This document shows positions 1 through 10,399 of a stretch of DNA of 64,000 nucleotides, one piece after another. The notes under the pieces were generated by a model. That model worked only from the letters and a program-made list of their open reading frames with translations, did not search any database and was not told where the DNA came from. The stretch lies in NCBI RefSeq assembly GCF_900747795.2, contig NC_041397.2:197403780-197467779 (forward strand). The letters run 5' to 3'. Positions within the stretch are counted from its first letter, which is position 1. Every line of letters begins with the position of its first letter. Source of the DNA: Erpetoichthys calabaricus (Eukaryota > Chordata > Cladistia > Polypteriformes > Polypteridae). The translations under genes and the position numbers were made by a program.

Positions 1-209
1 CTGAGGAGTTGGGGAGTGGCTGCAGGCGCGTGCATGTGCGTTCCTTTTCATGCTGACCAGGATTTATGGAGCTGAAGAACGTGGAAGTTGGTGTTTGCAC
101 AGATTTATGCATCTGGATTTTTTTGTGCGAACGCACATTTCCGCTTTTGTCCGTTTGCCATGTTTTAGTGTGAATTCTACAGTGCACATGGCGTTATGCA
201 TGAGGCCCC
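1..209 (-). mobile_element. Harbinger-type terminal fragment, cut by window edge
   Basis: The segment ends in CATGAGGCCCC, the inverse of the GGGGCCTAATGTATAA end found at 3014. The adjoining subterminal bases (a stretch reading GAATTCACACTAAAACATGG on the minus strand) match between the two copies. I read it as the terminal 200 bp of a PIF/Harbinger element or MITE whose remainder lies before base 1. The short open frames here are not genes. Confidence 0.55.
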
Positions 210-594
210 AGAGCTGTTTCCTGATTTTCTCCCAGTGAAAAGTTATTTTGTCAATGTTACATTATGTTATGTTTTTTTTTCTCTTGGACTTGTTTGAAAT
301 GTTTTCACATTTTTATATACATTTACACTTTGAAAAGGGTGCCATAAGAACAGTGGCAAAATGCCTTCTTTATTAGTAGAAAGAACAAATAATCAAACAG
401 CTGGTGGGGGCAAACATCACCAACAGATGACAATCTGTCTATGTCATATACATACATAACGTAGTTCACCAACAGAAATACATTTTTGAGCATTCATCAT
501 TTGGTAAGTGTACATTTAGTTTAGATATCAGCTAAAATGAATTATTTTTCATAAAACACATAACTTGATCAAATATGCCTATCACTGAATGTGG
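210..594. other. AT-rich spacer without recognised feature
   Basis: Mostly A/T-rich single-copy-looking sequence between the Harbinger end and the LTR-like repeat. No coding frame, RNA gene or repeat is recognised. Confidence 0.4.
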
Positions 595-1520
595 TGTAGC
601 GGGTCCACAGCTCAAGTCAAAAAGGCCACTTTTTAAATAAATAATCGCCACCTTCGTGGCTTAGAGAGGGGGCATGGTAGTGTGGCCTGAAGCAGTTCCC
701 GGGGGAATTCTTGATGTGGACAGTCCTCGCTTAAGTGCACAGGTAGGGGGGTCATCCGCATCCGTAATTGTTGTTGGGAGCTGCTGATTGCCACACCTGA
801 TCCACGTCTCCATGATAAATAGAAGCGCAAGGCAGCTAGGAGGGAAGAGAAAAGATAAGAGAGAAGGACGGAGGTTAAGGGAGAGGAAGGCTGGAGAAGT
901 GGGGAGCCGGTGTGAGCGAGCGACAGCAGGCTTGCTTGAGCAAAGGCAGGCAGCTGGAAGGAGACCCCTGAGAGAATGTTTGGCCGACACTCAGGGTGGA
1001 TGGATTGGGTCACTCCTGCTGAGCTTTTCAGAGGAGCAGGAGTGACCAGGATCATGGACGGCTCAACGTGTAAGGCCAAGAAGGCAGTGGCAGTCGTGGA
1101 GGCTTTGGGCGTGTTGAGCCACAGCGTGAGCGCCCTGGCTGCTGGGGAAGGAACCTAAGTCTCGGTCTGGCTGGAGCCCGACGTAGGCCTATGATTGTAG
1201 GGCTACCGGACCAGTATTGAAGGAGCTGCATTTTGCTGGTAGGGCAACTCCCCTGTTGCAGGGCCCGGAAGGGAGAAGCAAGGGAGTAGCTGGTTAAAGA
1301 AGTATGCACCTGATTTTTTAAAGAAAGACTGCTTTCGGCCATTATTTTAACCTTGTTATTTTTAAAAGGATGTATTTATTGGATTTTAACATCCATGGAT
1401 TCACTTCTGTTTTAATGGATTATTTATTTAAAGATTTATGATGCACTGCACTTATTTATTTGAACACTGTTTTTGGTTTTGTTTTTAATAAAAGCACTTT
1501 GAACTTTTTGCACCATTCCC
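595..1520 (+). repeat. LTR-like interspersed repeat (fossil)
   Basis: The block is GC- and purine-rich compared with its surroundings. It begins with TGTAGCGGGTCC, carries a TATA-like ATAAATA near 817, and has an AATAAA signal near 1488 followed by a T-rich downstream stretch. That order (TG start, TATA, poly(A) signal) resembles a solitary long terminal repeat of a retrovirus-like element. No second copy or internal region is in the window and the right boundary is uncertain. Overlapping open frames of 60-148 codons on both strands are by-products of its base composition. Confidence 0.3.
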
Positions 1521-1639
1521 TTGCTTCATTGTTGATGTCTTCACTGCCTAGCTCATCGGTGACATTATCGACAGTGTCGGGTTCAAGAGCTCCCATAAGT
1601 CAGATGGGAGCATGGAGCAAACCCGCATTGTCACACTGA

Positions 1640-3012
1640 AACAAAGTTATGAAGAAAATATTGCAAGTAAAAATGCATAATCCATCATCAAATCCCATTC
1701 GTTATCTATTCCTTTAGTAAAAGGTTTTCATGCAAATATTCATCCTTTGGGATTCAAGCCCACATTGTTTAATTTTGAAATCTGTTCAGTAATAGAAAAA
1801 AATGTTCTGTTCTTGCTCATCTAAATGAATGATTTCGTAGCCTACAAGGTTATTATTGTTCTTTGCTGAGATGGTCTCATGCCCATATACTTTTTTCAAC
1901 AGATTCTCACTTAATGCATTAACTTTAAAGATCAGCATTGCTCCTTATTCCAAGTTGGCAGTCTCCATCTGTTGTTATTTGCAACCATTGAAGAACTGAT
2001 TTGAAAGTAACAGGTGGCACTCACAATACATAAATCCTTTTTAATTTTAAACACATTGATGATGATTCTTCTTAATCTCCATTAATCTCCTTCAATCTTT
2101 TCTAATAGCTCATTCTCCACTCTCCTGAAATAAGTTCTCTCTACTGTGCTGTTGTGTCCCTTCTGTAATATGAAGAATAAAATTGCGAACTTTACTGCAG
2201 ATGTGAGATCATATGTGCCTTATACATTTTAATCCAAACTTCTCGAGTTTTTATTCACATAGTATGTCATATGAGCCAAGGTGCTCTCAGCCTTTTCAGT
2301 CATACATGTGCACTGGCTTTCAATACAAATAAATCCACTAGGAATCTTAGCCCTTCTTCACGAGCCATATTTGAATGGTGTGAAGAAGGAGCAAATATTG
2401 AGAATATTAACTTTAAATGTATTTATGTTCAACTAATTTTTCACATCTTTGCAAGCTTTAATTTTCTCAAGAATAGTTTTGTTGATTCTTGTGTCTCTAT
2501 GATATTTTCTAATCTACTTAAAGTAGTCTCATTTTAAACTGCATATGGTACCTAAAGCAATTCTGTACCCATCTGGAATCTGCACCATAAAACTGTGGCT
2601 CTTGTAGTATGACAACTAATTTTCATGGCTAACCTTTTTAAAAACCTTTCAAAACATAAATGCAAATAATATTGATAATTTGATATACAAGAGTGACTCC
2701 AACATTCTCAAAATCAGTCAATAACAGGTTGTTGCTTTTCACCCCAAAATACACAAGCTCTTGCTGCCTGTAAATTATTTTTCTTTTGTGAAATTAAAAT
2801 TCAGACTGAAGTGAAAACAATTTGCTACCTTGTTAGAAATGCACAAAAAAATGCAGGAGACAATAGACACATAACAAAATAAAAGTACAACAGCTGTTTC
2901 TAGGAATTGAAGTAGCACTGGGACAAGTGTATTGCATCTCAAAGGAGTATTTTGATGTTGACTAAAATGGAATTGCTCTAAATTGTATATTAAAGTTTTT
3001 TTTAACAATTCT
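1640..3012. other. AT-rich spacer
   Basis: Low-complexity A/T-rich sequence. Open frames of 77-88 codons (2271-2537, 2775-3008) show no recognisable domain and have the leucine/phenylalanine-rich look of chance frames. Nothing else is seen. Confidence 0.4.
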
Positions 3013-3013
3013 G

Positions 3014-4110
3014 GGGGCCTAATGTATAATTCTGTGTGTGGAATTCACACTAAAACATGGTGTACAGACAAACTATAAATGTGCACGCACACAGAAAAGT
3101 TCAGATGCATAAAACTGTGCACACTACAATCAACGTGAATTTTAATACTCATGCACACGCCTAGAGCTCCACCCTGACTCCTCACAGACTTTCACATATT
3201 TGAATATGTAAATCAATATAAATAGCCCCATCCATTCAGTGTATTGTTAAAAGACAATGGCAAAAGCACATGTAAAAAAGAAAAATGAAATTGAGGTCCT
3301 GCTTAATTAGGTGGAGGCAAGGAAAAATGTACTATTTGGTGGCTTAAGCAGTGGTATAAGCAGTAAAAGGAAATTGATGGAGTGGCACAGTATGACGGAG
3401 ACACTCAAAAGCTCAAATTCAGAAAGTTGCACAGTGCCTGACGTTGCTGTGAATTGCACTTTGATGTTTGCCCATTCGACCACAGTGTAAGGAAATATTA
3501 TATAACTGGATGACAAAGGAAAATACCATTCCATACTGCTCACATGGGTCGACTCAGTGACGACTGAGAAATACACAATCGGTCAGCCAGTCCACGTTGA
3601 AAAGCTCCTATGGCTAAAAACCCGAGGGTGGACAGAACTTGCAAAGAAGCAAGAAGAACACAATTCCTCAAAGTCTGCCTTTGTAAAGCTGGCACCCAGT
3701 TCAGCACACAGCTCGAAGAGGGTACCTCTTAGAAATCAAAATTGACTTAGAAGTCAATCATCGTCACCTGTAAATGCACGCTTTCTTCTAATTCTTCCAT
3801 TTGTGATGTCTTTTAACAAAACAAAAACAACCATTTGTGGTTGAAATAGTTTGTTCATTCTGTGAGCCATTATATTCTTACAGATTGATTACAATCTAGT
3901 GCATTAAATATCTAAATGATATGCAATTAATATTAATGTATTTGATAAAGTCTATGTCATGGATTTGAATATAAAAATGAAAGGGAAACCATAACCATAA
4001 AACTGAGGCTGTTGTGAAAATGTGCGTGGCATTATGCCAAGTTTAGGGTTTTTTTAGGCCTGGGAGAGTTAACATGTTAATTTTTGTGATTTATGTGGTC
4101 TGTTTAACGT
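3014..4110 (+). mobile_element. PIF/Harbinger relic with decayed Myb/SANT ORF
   Basis: The left end GGGGCCTAATGTATAA is the terminal sequence shared with the ends at 209 and 6728. The interior from about 3256 on the plus strand encodes a recognisable start of the Harbinger Myb-like protein (NAIF1-like family): residues reading EIEVLL, then VEARKNVLFGGLSSGISSKR, then a tryptophan in MEWHSM. An in-frame stop follows EIEVLLN, and the later part is scrambled. Near 4020-4060 the subterminal motif of the right end (ATGCCAAGTTTAG) appears, but the terminal GGCCCC is lost. No transposase remnant is seen, so this is an old non-autonomous or partly deleted copy. Confidence 0.6.
3256..3480 (+). pseudogene. 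Harbinger Myb/SANT-like DNA-binding protein, broken
   Basis: The frame opens ATGGCAAAAGCACATG and gives a protein whose first 70 residues match the family pattern: basic start, EIEVLL helix, a block rich in RKN and GGLSSG, then KRK and MEW as in the trihelix/Myb fold. A TAG stop replaces the residue before VEARKN, and the third helix and downstream tail cannot be followed. The normal role, known from related elements, is binding the transposon ends and helping the transposase into the nucleus. This copy cannot make the protein. Confidence 0.5.
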
Positions 4111-5425
4111 ATTGTCGCATCCAGGGCCAGCAACGAGGTGATCGCGTCAGGCAGTGCTTTGGTCAGGGCAGCATTTTCATGTATTCTTCTTAACATCACA
4201 AAATAATGATACTAATAAGTTAATTATGCATCTAAAGAGTAACATACACATCCAGTACCATATTATATGCTACCTTTAAAAATTTAAAAGTTTCAAATTA
4301 CATGTTTCACAGCGTCTTGCTATATGTCCGTACATGTTACTGGTATTCATTTCCTTGATTTATACATACCGACACAGGTGGGAGGAAGGGGGAGGAAGAG
4401 GATTTTCCTGATAGTTCTGGAGCAATAGTAAAGAAAAGTAGCAAAGGTAGGAATTATTACGGCTCTTTTATTTTTTCTTGTCATGTTTCTGAAAGAAGAT
4501 GAAATCAGTATCATATTACATACGTGCAAAATGTGTTTTCACTGAGTGGCACTAAAACCAAAATAAGTACCTCAGTATTTAACTTGCCAGTCTTGCAGGT
4601 AGCTTACAGTGCTTACAGCACTAATATAATGACTTTTTATAACTGAAAAAATCCCAGGACACCCATGATTCTACCAACCATAAAAGCATTCAATCTCTTA
4701 GATGTGCTAAACTGTTTGAAGGGGTGGGATTATCAGAGATGCAGGCAAATAAAAACAAACTAGCTTGAAGGTTTATATTTAGAGACACAGAAGTTAGTGA
4801 GCACTTTGAACTCATTTTCCCTGCTGCTTCATCCCTTGGCTTGCTAATACAGGCGGTCCTATACACACCTGGGTATCTCTCATTGTGCACCAGTTGAAAA
4901 ACACTTCTTTAGAGTATAAACAGTATAAGTATAACGTCGTTGATGGTGATAAACAATTCAGGATAGCATTTAACACAGGTTTTAATGTATGCCCATAAGA
5001 GATGCTTATTTTAATTACCGTAAGTCAGTCTTTTAGCAGTGTGTTCAAAGTCTACAGTCATTTTGATCATTTAATTTTACCTTGACGCGTCTGTGTCTCA
5101 TATGCCATACCAATATGAGAATTAATATATTGGCCTTGTTTTCTTATTGCCGTCTTTTCAACTTGCCTTTTAGGAGGCATTCAAATTTAGGTTAGGTATT
5201 TTGTTCAAAATTAGGTATTTTGTTAAAAGGACACGGTTCAGGCCATTGTTTAAGTTTAAACTATGCCATTAAATATGCCTTTGAGTTGTATCTACATTAA
5301 TTTTTGTGATTCAGTGTATATTTACTTCTTGATTTATGTATTTATTTTGTGATTTCATGTGTTAGTGTTAGATGCAATTAATCATGATTTATTCCATACA
5401 ATTATGTGAATAATTAGTTAGTCAG
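4111..5425. other. AT-rich spacer
   Basis: No gene or recognised element. Short open frames on the minus strand (4347-4529, 4690-4890) lack any motif. A short (GTCA)n-like run sits near 5420-5443. Confidence 0.4.
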
Positions 5426-5427
5426 GC

Positions 5428-5563
5428 AGTCAGTCAGTCAGTCATTTTCCAACCTGCTATATCCTAACACAGGGTCACGGGGGTCTGCTGGAGCCAATCA
5501 CAGCCAACACAGGGCGCAAGGTAGGAACAAATCCCGGGCAGGGAGCCAACCCACCGCAGAATA
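5428..5563 (-). repeat. SINE 3' part (tRNA-derived family), minus strand
   Basis: Read on the minus strand it contains the body of the common fish SINE: GGGTTGGCTCC-like start, the CCCGGGATTTGTTCCTACC-type block, TGTTGGCTGTGATTGGCTCC, then ACCCCCGTGACCCTGTG and a CTATAGCAGG-type end. The same body is present on the plus strand at 12062-12290 and 41900-42200. The tRNA-like head is missing, so the copy is 5' truncated. Confidence 0.6.
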
Positions 5564-5595
5564 ATTTGATAATTTTTTTTAATTGATACCCAATA

Positions 5596-6641
5596 CAGTG
5601 GAACCTCGGTTCACGAACGTCTCGGTACACGTACAAATCGGTTTAGGACCAAAACGTTCACCAAACTTTTGCCTCGGTTCATGACTACACACTCGGTATA
5701 GGAACAAGCCAGATTCCATTTCGGTTTGTACATGTTCAGTCTCTCCCTGTGCATTTCCTGTGCAGCAAGCAAGAGAGAGAGTGAGACAGCGCGACACACA
5801 CACACACACACACACAGGCAGCGCGAGAGAGGCAGACGCACATACACACAGGCAGCGCGAGAGAGAGCTGCGCACACACACAGGTGGCGCGAGAGAGAGA
5901 CAAACGCGCACACACACAGGAGCGCACGCTAGAGAGGCATGCACACACACATTAGCGTGCTAGAGAGACACACAGGCACTCCAGGCTGGCAAAAGAGAGA
6001 CACGCACACACACACACAGGCAGCGCCAGAGAGAGAGACAGATGCGCACACATACAGGAGCGCGCTAGAGAGACACACAGGCGCTCCAGGCTCGCAAAAG
6101 AGAGACACACGCACACAGGCGCACACGCGAGAGAGAGAGAGAGCGAGCGAGAGAGGGAGGGACATATAAGGTAGAGAAGGCTTGTTTTTGTTTTCAGTTC
6201 TGTTTACAGTGATCGGTTCGTAGCCTGCATTGTTGCAATGTTACTTTTCTTGGTGGTTTATTAAATTACGGATTTTTCAAATGTTCATTTTTTTCCCCTG
6301 CGCTCAAAACTCATTAAAAAAAGTGTTTTTAGCGAGCGGTTCCTAGCACTATAGCGCAAACTCTTGCAGTGTTAGTTTTCTCTGTTGTTCAAGGTTTTCT
6401 CAGTGTTATTCAGTGTTTTTACATTTAGTTTACTATTGCGCTGTGCATTCTATGGTATAATTAACTATATTTGTGCTTAAAAATTAAAAAAAATATATAT
6501 TTACATACAGCTCGTACGGTCTGGAACGGATTTATTGTATTTGCATACAATCCTATGGGGGAAATTGCTTTGGTTCACGACCAAATCGGTTCACGACCAG
6601 AGTTTTGGAACGAATTATGGTTGTGAGCCGAGGTTCCACTG
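5596..6641. mobile_element. Tigger-type (TcMar) non-autonomous element
   Basis: The ends are inverted repeats, CAGTGGAACCTCGGTTCACG on the left and its near-complement ending AGGTTCCACTG on the right. They are flanked on both sides by TA, the target duplication of Tc1/mariner elements. Length is 1046 bp and no transposase is encoded. Subterminal parts repeat the motif GGTTCACGACC several times. The middle (5790-6160) is a CA/GA-rich minisatellite. The element sits inside the remnant of a Harbinger end (see 6642-6728), so it is younger than that copy. Confidence 0.75.
5763..6160. repeat. CA/GA minisatellite with higher-order units
   Basis: Runs of CACACACA alternate with GCGCGAGAGAGA or GCGCGCTAGAGAGA. 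A longer unit of about 108 bp is repeated around 5956 and 6061: AGAGAGACACACAGGC, then CTCCAGGCT, then GCAAAAGAGAGACAC. Lack of T on the plus strand removes stop codons, which explains the open frames of 67-123 codons on both strands. Those frames are artefacts. Confidence 0.8.
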
Positions 6642-6728
6642 TAATAGTTTTTATATATCTCGGTGTGACCATGGAAACGGGCATACGCAACATTTTTGTT
6701 CATATGCACCGTTTATACCTGAGGCCCC
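6642..6728 (-). mobile_element. Harbinger terminal fragment next to the Tigger element
   Basis: It ends GTTTATACCTGAGGCCCC, matching the other Harbinger ends at 209 and, inverted, 3014. The subterminal part (ATGGAAACGGGCATACGCAAC) resembles the segment at 52045-52065. It lies directly against the TA of the Tigger right end, showing that the Tigger inserted into this older end. Confidence 0.55.
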
Positions 6729-7612
6729 ATGATGAGGAAAAAAAGCTGATTCTTTTGAATATTCCAGTGTAAATGTTTTTGATTCTAGAATTGCATTTGT
6801 TATTTGACTTTCTTATTCAAGTGATAATAGTCTGCTGTGTACAGTTCTCAAATGTCACTACTTCATTCATTCATTCATCTTCTGTAACAGGTAGTTGCAA
6901 AAGAAGACTTTAGGGAGCCAAAGCCTTTCCTGAAAGCATGAGGTAAAAGGCCAGAATCAAACCTAAACTAGACACAAGTTTAATGTTGGTCACACATACA
7001 CATACAGTACATACATACGTTAAGTGTTGCTCATTGCCTAGTTAAGTTAGAGTTATTAATCAATACATACATCTTTGAAATTTGGGTGGAAAACAGTGTG
7101 TCTGACATCTCTAACCAGTTTTCTATTTCAAAGATCAGTGTGGTATCATTATTCAGCTCCTATCAAGTTATTATAATTAATATTTTTTATTGTTTTATTT
7201 TAATTTATTGAGATGCCTTTTTTAATGAGTATTGCAATTTTGAGGGTTTTGTTGATGGGATTCTAACATAATCGATTGATACTGGCTACAGTTGAAGAAA
7301 TGGAGCTATGTCACGTCACTGATGCTATACATTATTAGTGGTCGCAACAGATTTATCGCCATCCAACACTGTCAGAATTTTTTAAAGTGTTTGCAAATGA
7401 TTTTGTGTCTTTCTGCCTATGAAAATATTTGCAATTCCTTTTTGATTTTGACATTGTTTTGCGTTCTTCTATTGGTAACAGTTTATTTGAATTCCCAGTT
7501 AAAAATATTGCTTTAGTATTTGCAGTTATGATTTATCTTCCGGCCCCTTTTTGCCTGTTTGTTTTTGTAGTAGGCAAGTGTGGATTTAAAAATGCAGGTG
7601 GGCTTTGCCTAC
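6729..7612. other. AT-rich spacer
   Basis: Unique-looking A/T-rich sequence with open frames of 62-74 codons (7292-7620) that show no domain. A short ATTC run lies near 6863-6877. Confidence 0.4.
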
Positions 7613-7616
7613 ATTA

Positions 7617-7930
7617 CTAGTCAAAAGTTTTAGAATACCTCAGTTTTTCTGGTTTTCCTTCAAAATTAATCAGTTGGAATACTATTAATGACCTAAAATG
7701 GTAAAAAGGACAAGCAGTAAACTGCCAGAGGTTTAAAGTTTAGGTTAGCAAAAACTGAAAAAAATGAAAATTTTAAGAATATTACAAAAAGATCTTCTTC
7801 AGGAAACAACTGATTGGTTACAACCTACAGTTCTGCAGCAATTAAAGTAAATTAAACCTTTCATAATGAAGCAAATAATTTGCACAAGTCTCCCAACCTC
7901 TGTTGATTACTTATACAACCTCTGTCTTAA
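7617..7930 (+). mobile_element. Tc1-type element, left-end fragment
   Basis: Directly after a TA the sequence CTAGTCAAAAGTTTTAGAA begins, the terminal sequence of a common fish Tc1-like family. The following bases (CAGTTTTTCTGG, then AAACTGCCAGAGGTT) match the subterminal part of that family as I remember it. No transposase or right end follows, so only the first 300 bp remain. Confidence 0.55.
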
Positions 7931-8378
7931 AGCAGAGTTAGAACATGATGAATTAATGTTATTTTTTTTTTATCAAATAGAACTTTTTTTGTCATTGTTC
8001 CATAAGACACATCTTTGAATTAATTAGCAAATGCATGCACATTATCCAATTTTAGCCACACAGGATTATTATTTGGTTAAAGCTGCCAAATATATCTAGT
8101 AGCTTCCCTGACAGATGTTGTTTTCAAACAAATACATTTTCTGTGTTAGTCCAAACTTTCTTCATTTTTGACTATAAGAGAAAAGATAAAAAAAGGACTT
8201 GACATGTCCTGCCTGTTTAACTAGAACATCCTGACTTCATTTGTGCCAGTACATTTAAATTAGGAAATTAGGTCATGCAGTACATAACATAGATTTTTAT
8301 ATATCTGATATCTGATAACAGTTTATGTATAAAAAGTCTCATTTCTTATAACCAAATATTTACCAGGACTTTTAATAT
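7931..8378. other. AT-rich spacer
   Basis: No feature recognised; contains poly(T) runs near 7963 and 7986. Confidence 0.4.
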
Positions 8379-8747
8379 TGTCACACATGTGTGCATAGGA
8401 GGCAGCTAAAGGGCTCAAAAGAAGGCAATTCCATGCCAGGCCAGGGGGTGACAGAGTGCAAAAATACTTTCTCTTTTATCCCTGCAGACCAATTATGGAC
8501 AATTCTGCCTGGACCTGATGACGCTCTGTCCGGTTGTGGGTCTGTTGGCATCACTTCCGCTTCCAGGCCCGATGACTTCACTTCCCCCGATTGACCTTAA
8601 AAACCCACTTCCTTCTTTTAGTCAGTTCTGTTTTGGACTCAAAGCTGTACATAACAATAAAAAAAAAAAACAATACATTCTAATTACCTATATTGCCTCC
8701 TTATTTCAAGTATATGGGTGGCTGCCCCAAACCTTTTTCCTGAGTCA
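8379..8747 (+). repeat. TGTCAC-starting interspersed repeat, copy 1
   Basis: One of three related copies (others at 10876 and, inverted, 27503). Shared blocks in order are TGTCACRC..GTG, ATAGGAG, GGCAATTCCATGCC, CAGGCCAGGGG, TGCAGACCA, one or more TCACTTCCG motifs, GTTTTGGACTC, and ATGGGTGGCTGCCC near the end. The TG start and size of 370-420 bp fit a solitary LTR, but a target duplication could not be confirmed. An A-run (8659-8670) interrupts this copy. Confidence 0.55.
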
Positions 8748-9950
8748 AGATGTATTCTTCCACCACATGTTTAACTAATTTGGGACTTTACATACATATT
8801 AGAATATACAATTTATCTATATGCTGATTGGTGTGATTTAAATGAACCTATCTGATTAAACAAAGTATTCTGTTAGATTTGTTCACTTTGTCATGCTGCA
8901 TAAAACAAACCACATGGTGCCTCCAACAGCTGGTGTAAATAAAGGACATCCAGGCTGGAGTTTATTTGTAACTGTGACTAGAGACTCTTCTTTATTTACT
9001 GAGTATCTTCCACAACATAGACCTAATTATGATTGGGGAAACCTAAATTGCCTTGAAGATGCCTGTACACCCTTACCCTTTTCATATTTCCCTGGGATGA
9101 TCTCTTGTTTTTAATACATTTTTCTTATAAGCTTCATTAATTGATCGAAACACTTCTAAGCAGTAGACATATTTAATCTCCACAATGTGTGAAAGACTTT
9201 ACTAACACAAAGCAGGACATCATTCAGATTATGATTTGATTAAAAAAAATGTTTTCCTGAGAACATTTGTGTTTTGTATTATAAAAGTGCAGTGGTGAAT
9301 TCTTGGGCTTAGTCATATGTGTGAAATGTAGCAAGGATGCTTTTAGATATTCCTAGGCACAACCAACTGGGAGAAGACTCAGGGATGCTCTAGACAAACT
9401 AAAAGTATGTTTTCTCTCAATTGGCCTGGGAGTGCTATCAATGCAAGAGAAATTCTGGTACTATTAGGCCATCCCCTCTAGTAGTAAATGGTTTGAAAAA
9501 TCCCAAGGGACACATTCACTAAAAAATGTATTTATAATTCTACAGTCTGGTGGCTTCTATAAATTGTATCTAATAATATTTAGAACTATGAGTGTCCATG
9601 TTACATAAATTGACTACTTGGTCTCTCCTCTACACTGTGAAATCCATAGCACTGAGTTCTCAGATCTGGCCTTGGCTGATAGATGTTGAATCAATAATAA
9701 AGAATTGCTGTCCCTCAGTCTAAACTCAAAGCCACTGCAAAAAAGTGCAATACTTTTAATATTATTATTCTTATTATGTTATAATACATTTAATCGTCCA
9801 ACTGTTTTGCTCTTTTAGCACTGGACAGATTCCGGAGATAGTTAACAGAATAGAAACCTTGATTGACAGAATTGTCCAAATCTTCATAACCATATCAGTA
9901 GCCGTGTCTGTTTCTGTAATGTAAAGTCTTACTGTTTGTGGCAGGGGTTA
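8748..9950. other. AT-rich spacer
   Basis: No recognised element. A 73-codon plus-strand frame (8893-9114) has no motif I know. The rest is unique-looking. Confidence 0.4.
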
Positions 9951-9952
9951 TA

Positions 9953-10150
9953 CAGTGCATCCGGAAAGTATTCACAGCGCATCACTTTTTCCACATTTTG
10001 TTATGTTACAGCCTTATTCCAAAATGGATTAAATTCATTTTTTTCCTCAGAATTCGACACACAACACCCCATAATGACAACGTGAAAAAAGTTTACTTGA
10101 GGTTTTTGCAAATTTATTAAAATTAAAAAAACTGAGAAATCACATGTACG
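9953..10150 (+). mobile_element. Tc1-type element, long terminal repeat-end fragment
   Basis: After TA the sequence CAGTGCATCCGGAAAGTATT begins, the well-known end of a fish Tc1-like family with inverted repeats of about 200 bp. It continues through CCACATTTTGTTATGTTACA and AAATTTATTAAAA as expected. No transposase follows; only one terminal repeat is left. Confidence 0.7.
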
Positions 10151-10399
10151 TACAGTTGAATACATGTTAATGTTTACTGTTCTGGGGTATCATTTATAAA
10201 ACTTTGCATGGATTTGAGTGTAAAAATATGTGTACAGCAAGCAAAATGTGATTTATAAAATCAGATAAAAGCACAGTTCTACATAACTTACCTTTATAAA
10301 TCACAGTCATCTTGTGAATGTGCATATTTGAATCCACCTCAATCCCCACTCAACTGCAGTCCTGAACAACTATATTTGGCCATGCTTATGAACCTCATA

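Noticed and set aside
633-1342. Open frames of 60-148 codons on both strands
   Set aside because: They lie in the GC- and purine-rich LTR-like repeat, overlap each other on opposite strands and show no domain.
5579-6169. Overlapping open frames of 67-123 codons on both strands (Cys/Arg/Thr-His repeats)
   Set aside because: They arise from the CA/GA minisatellite that lacks stop codons; not genes.
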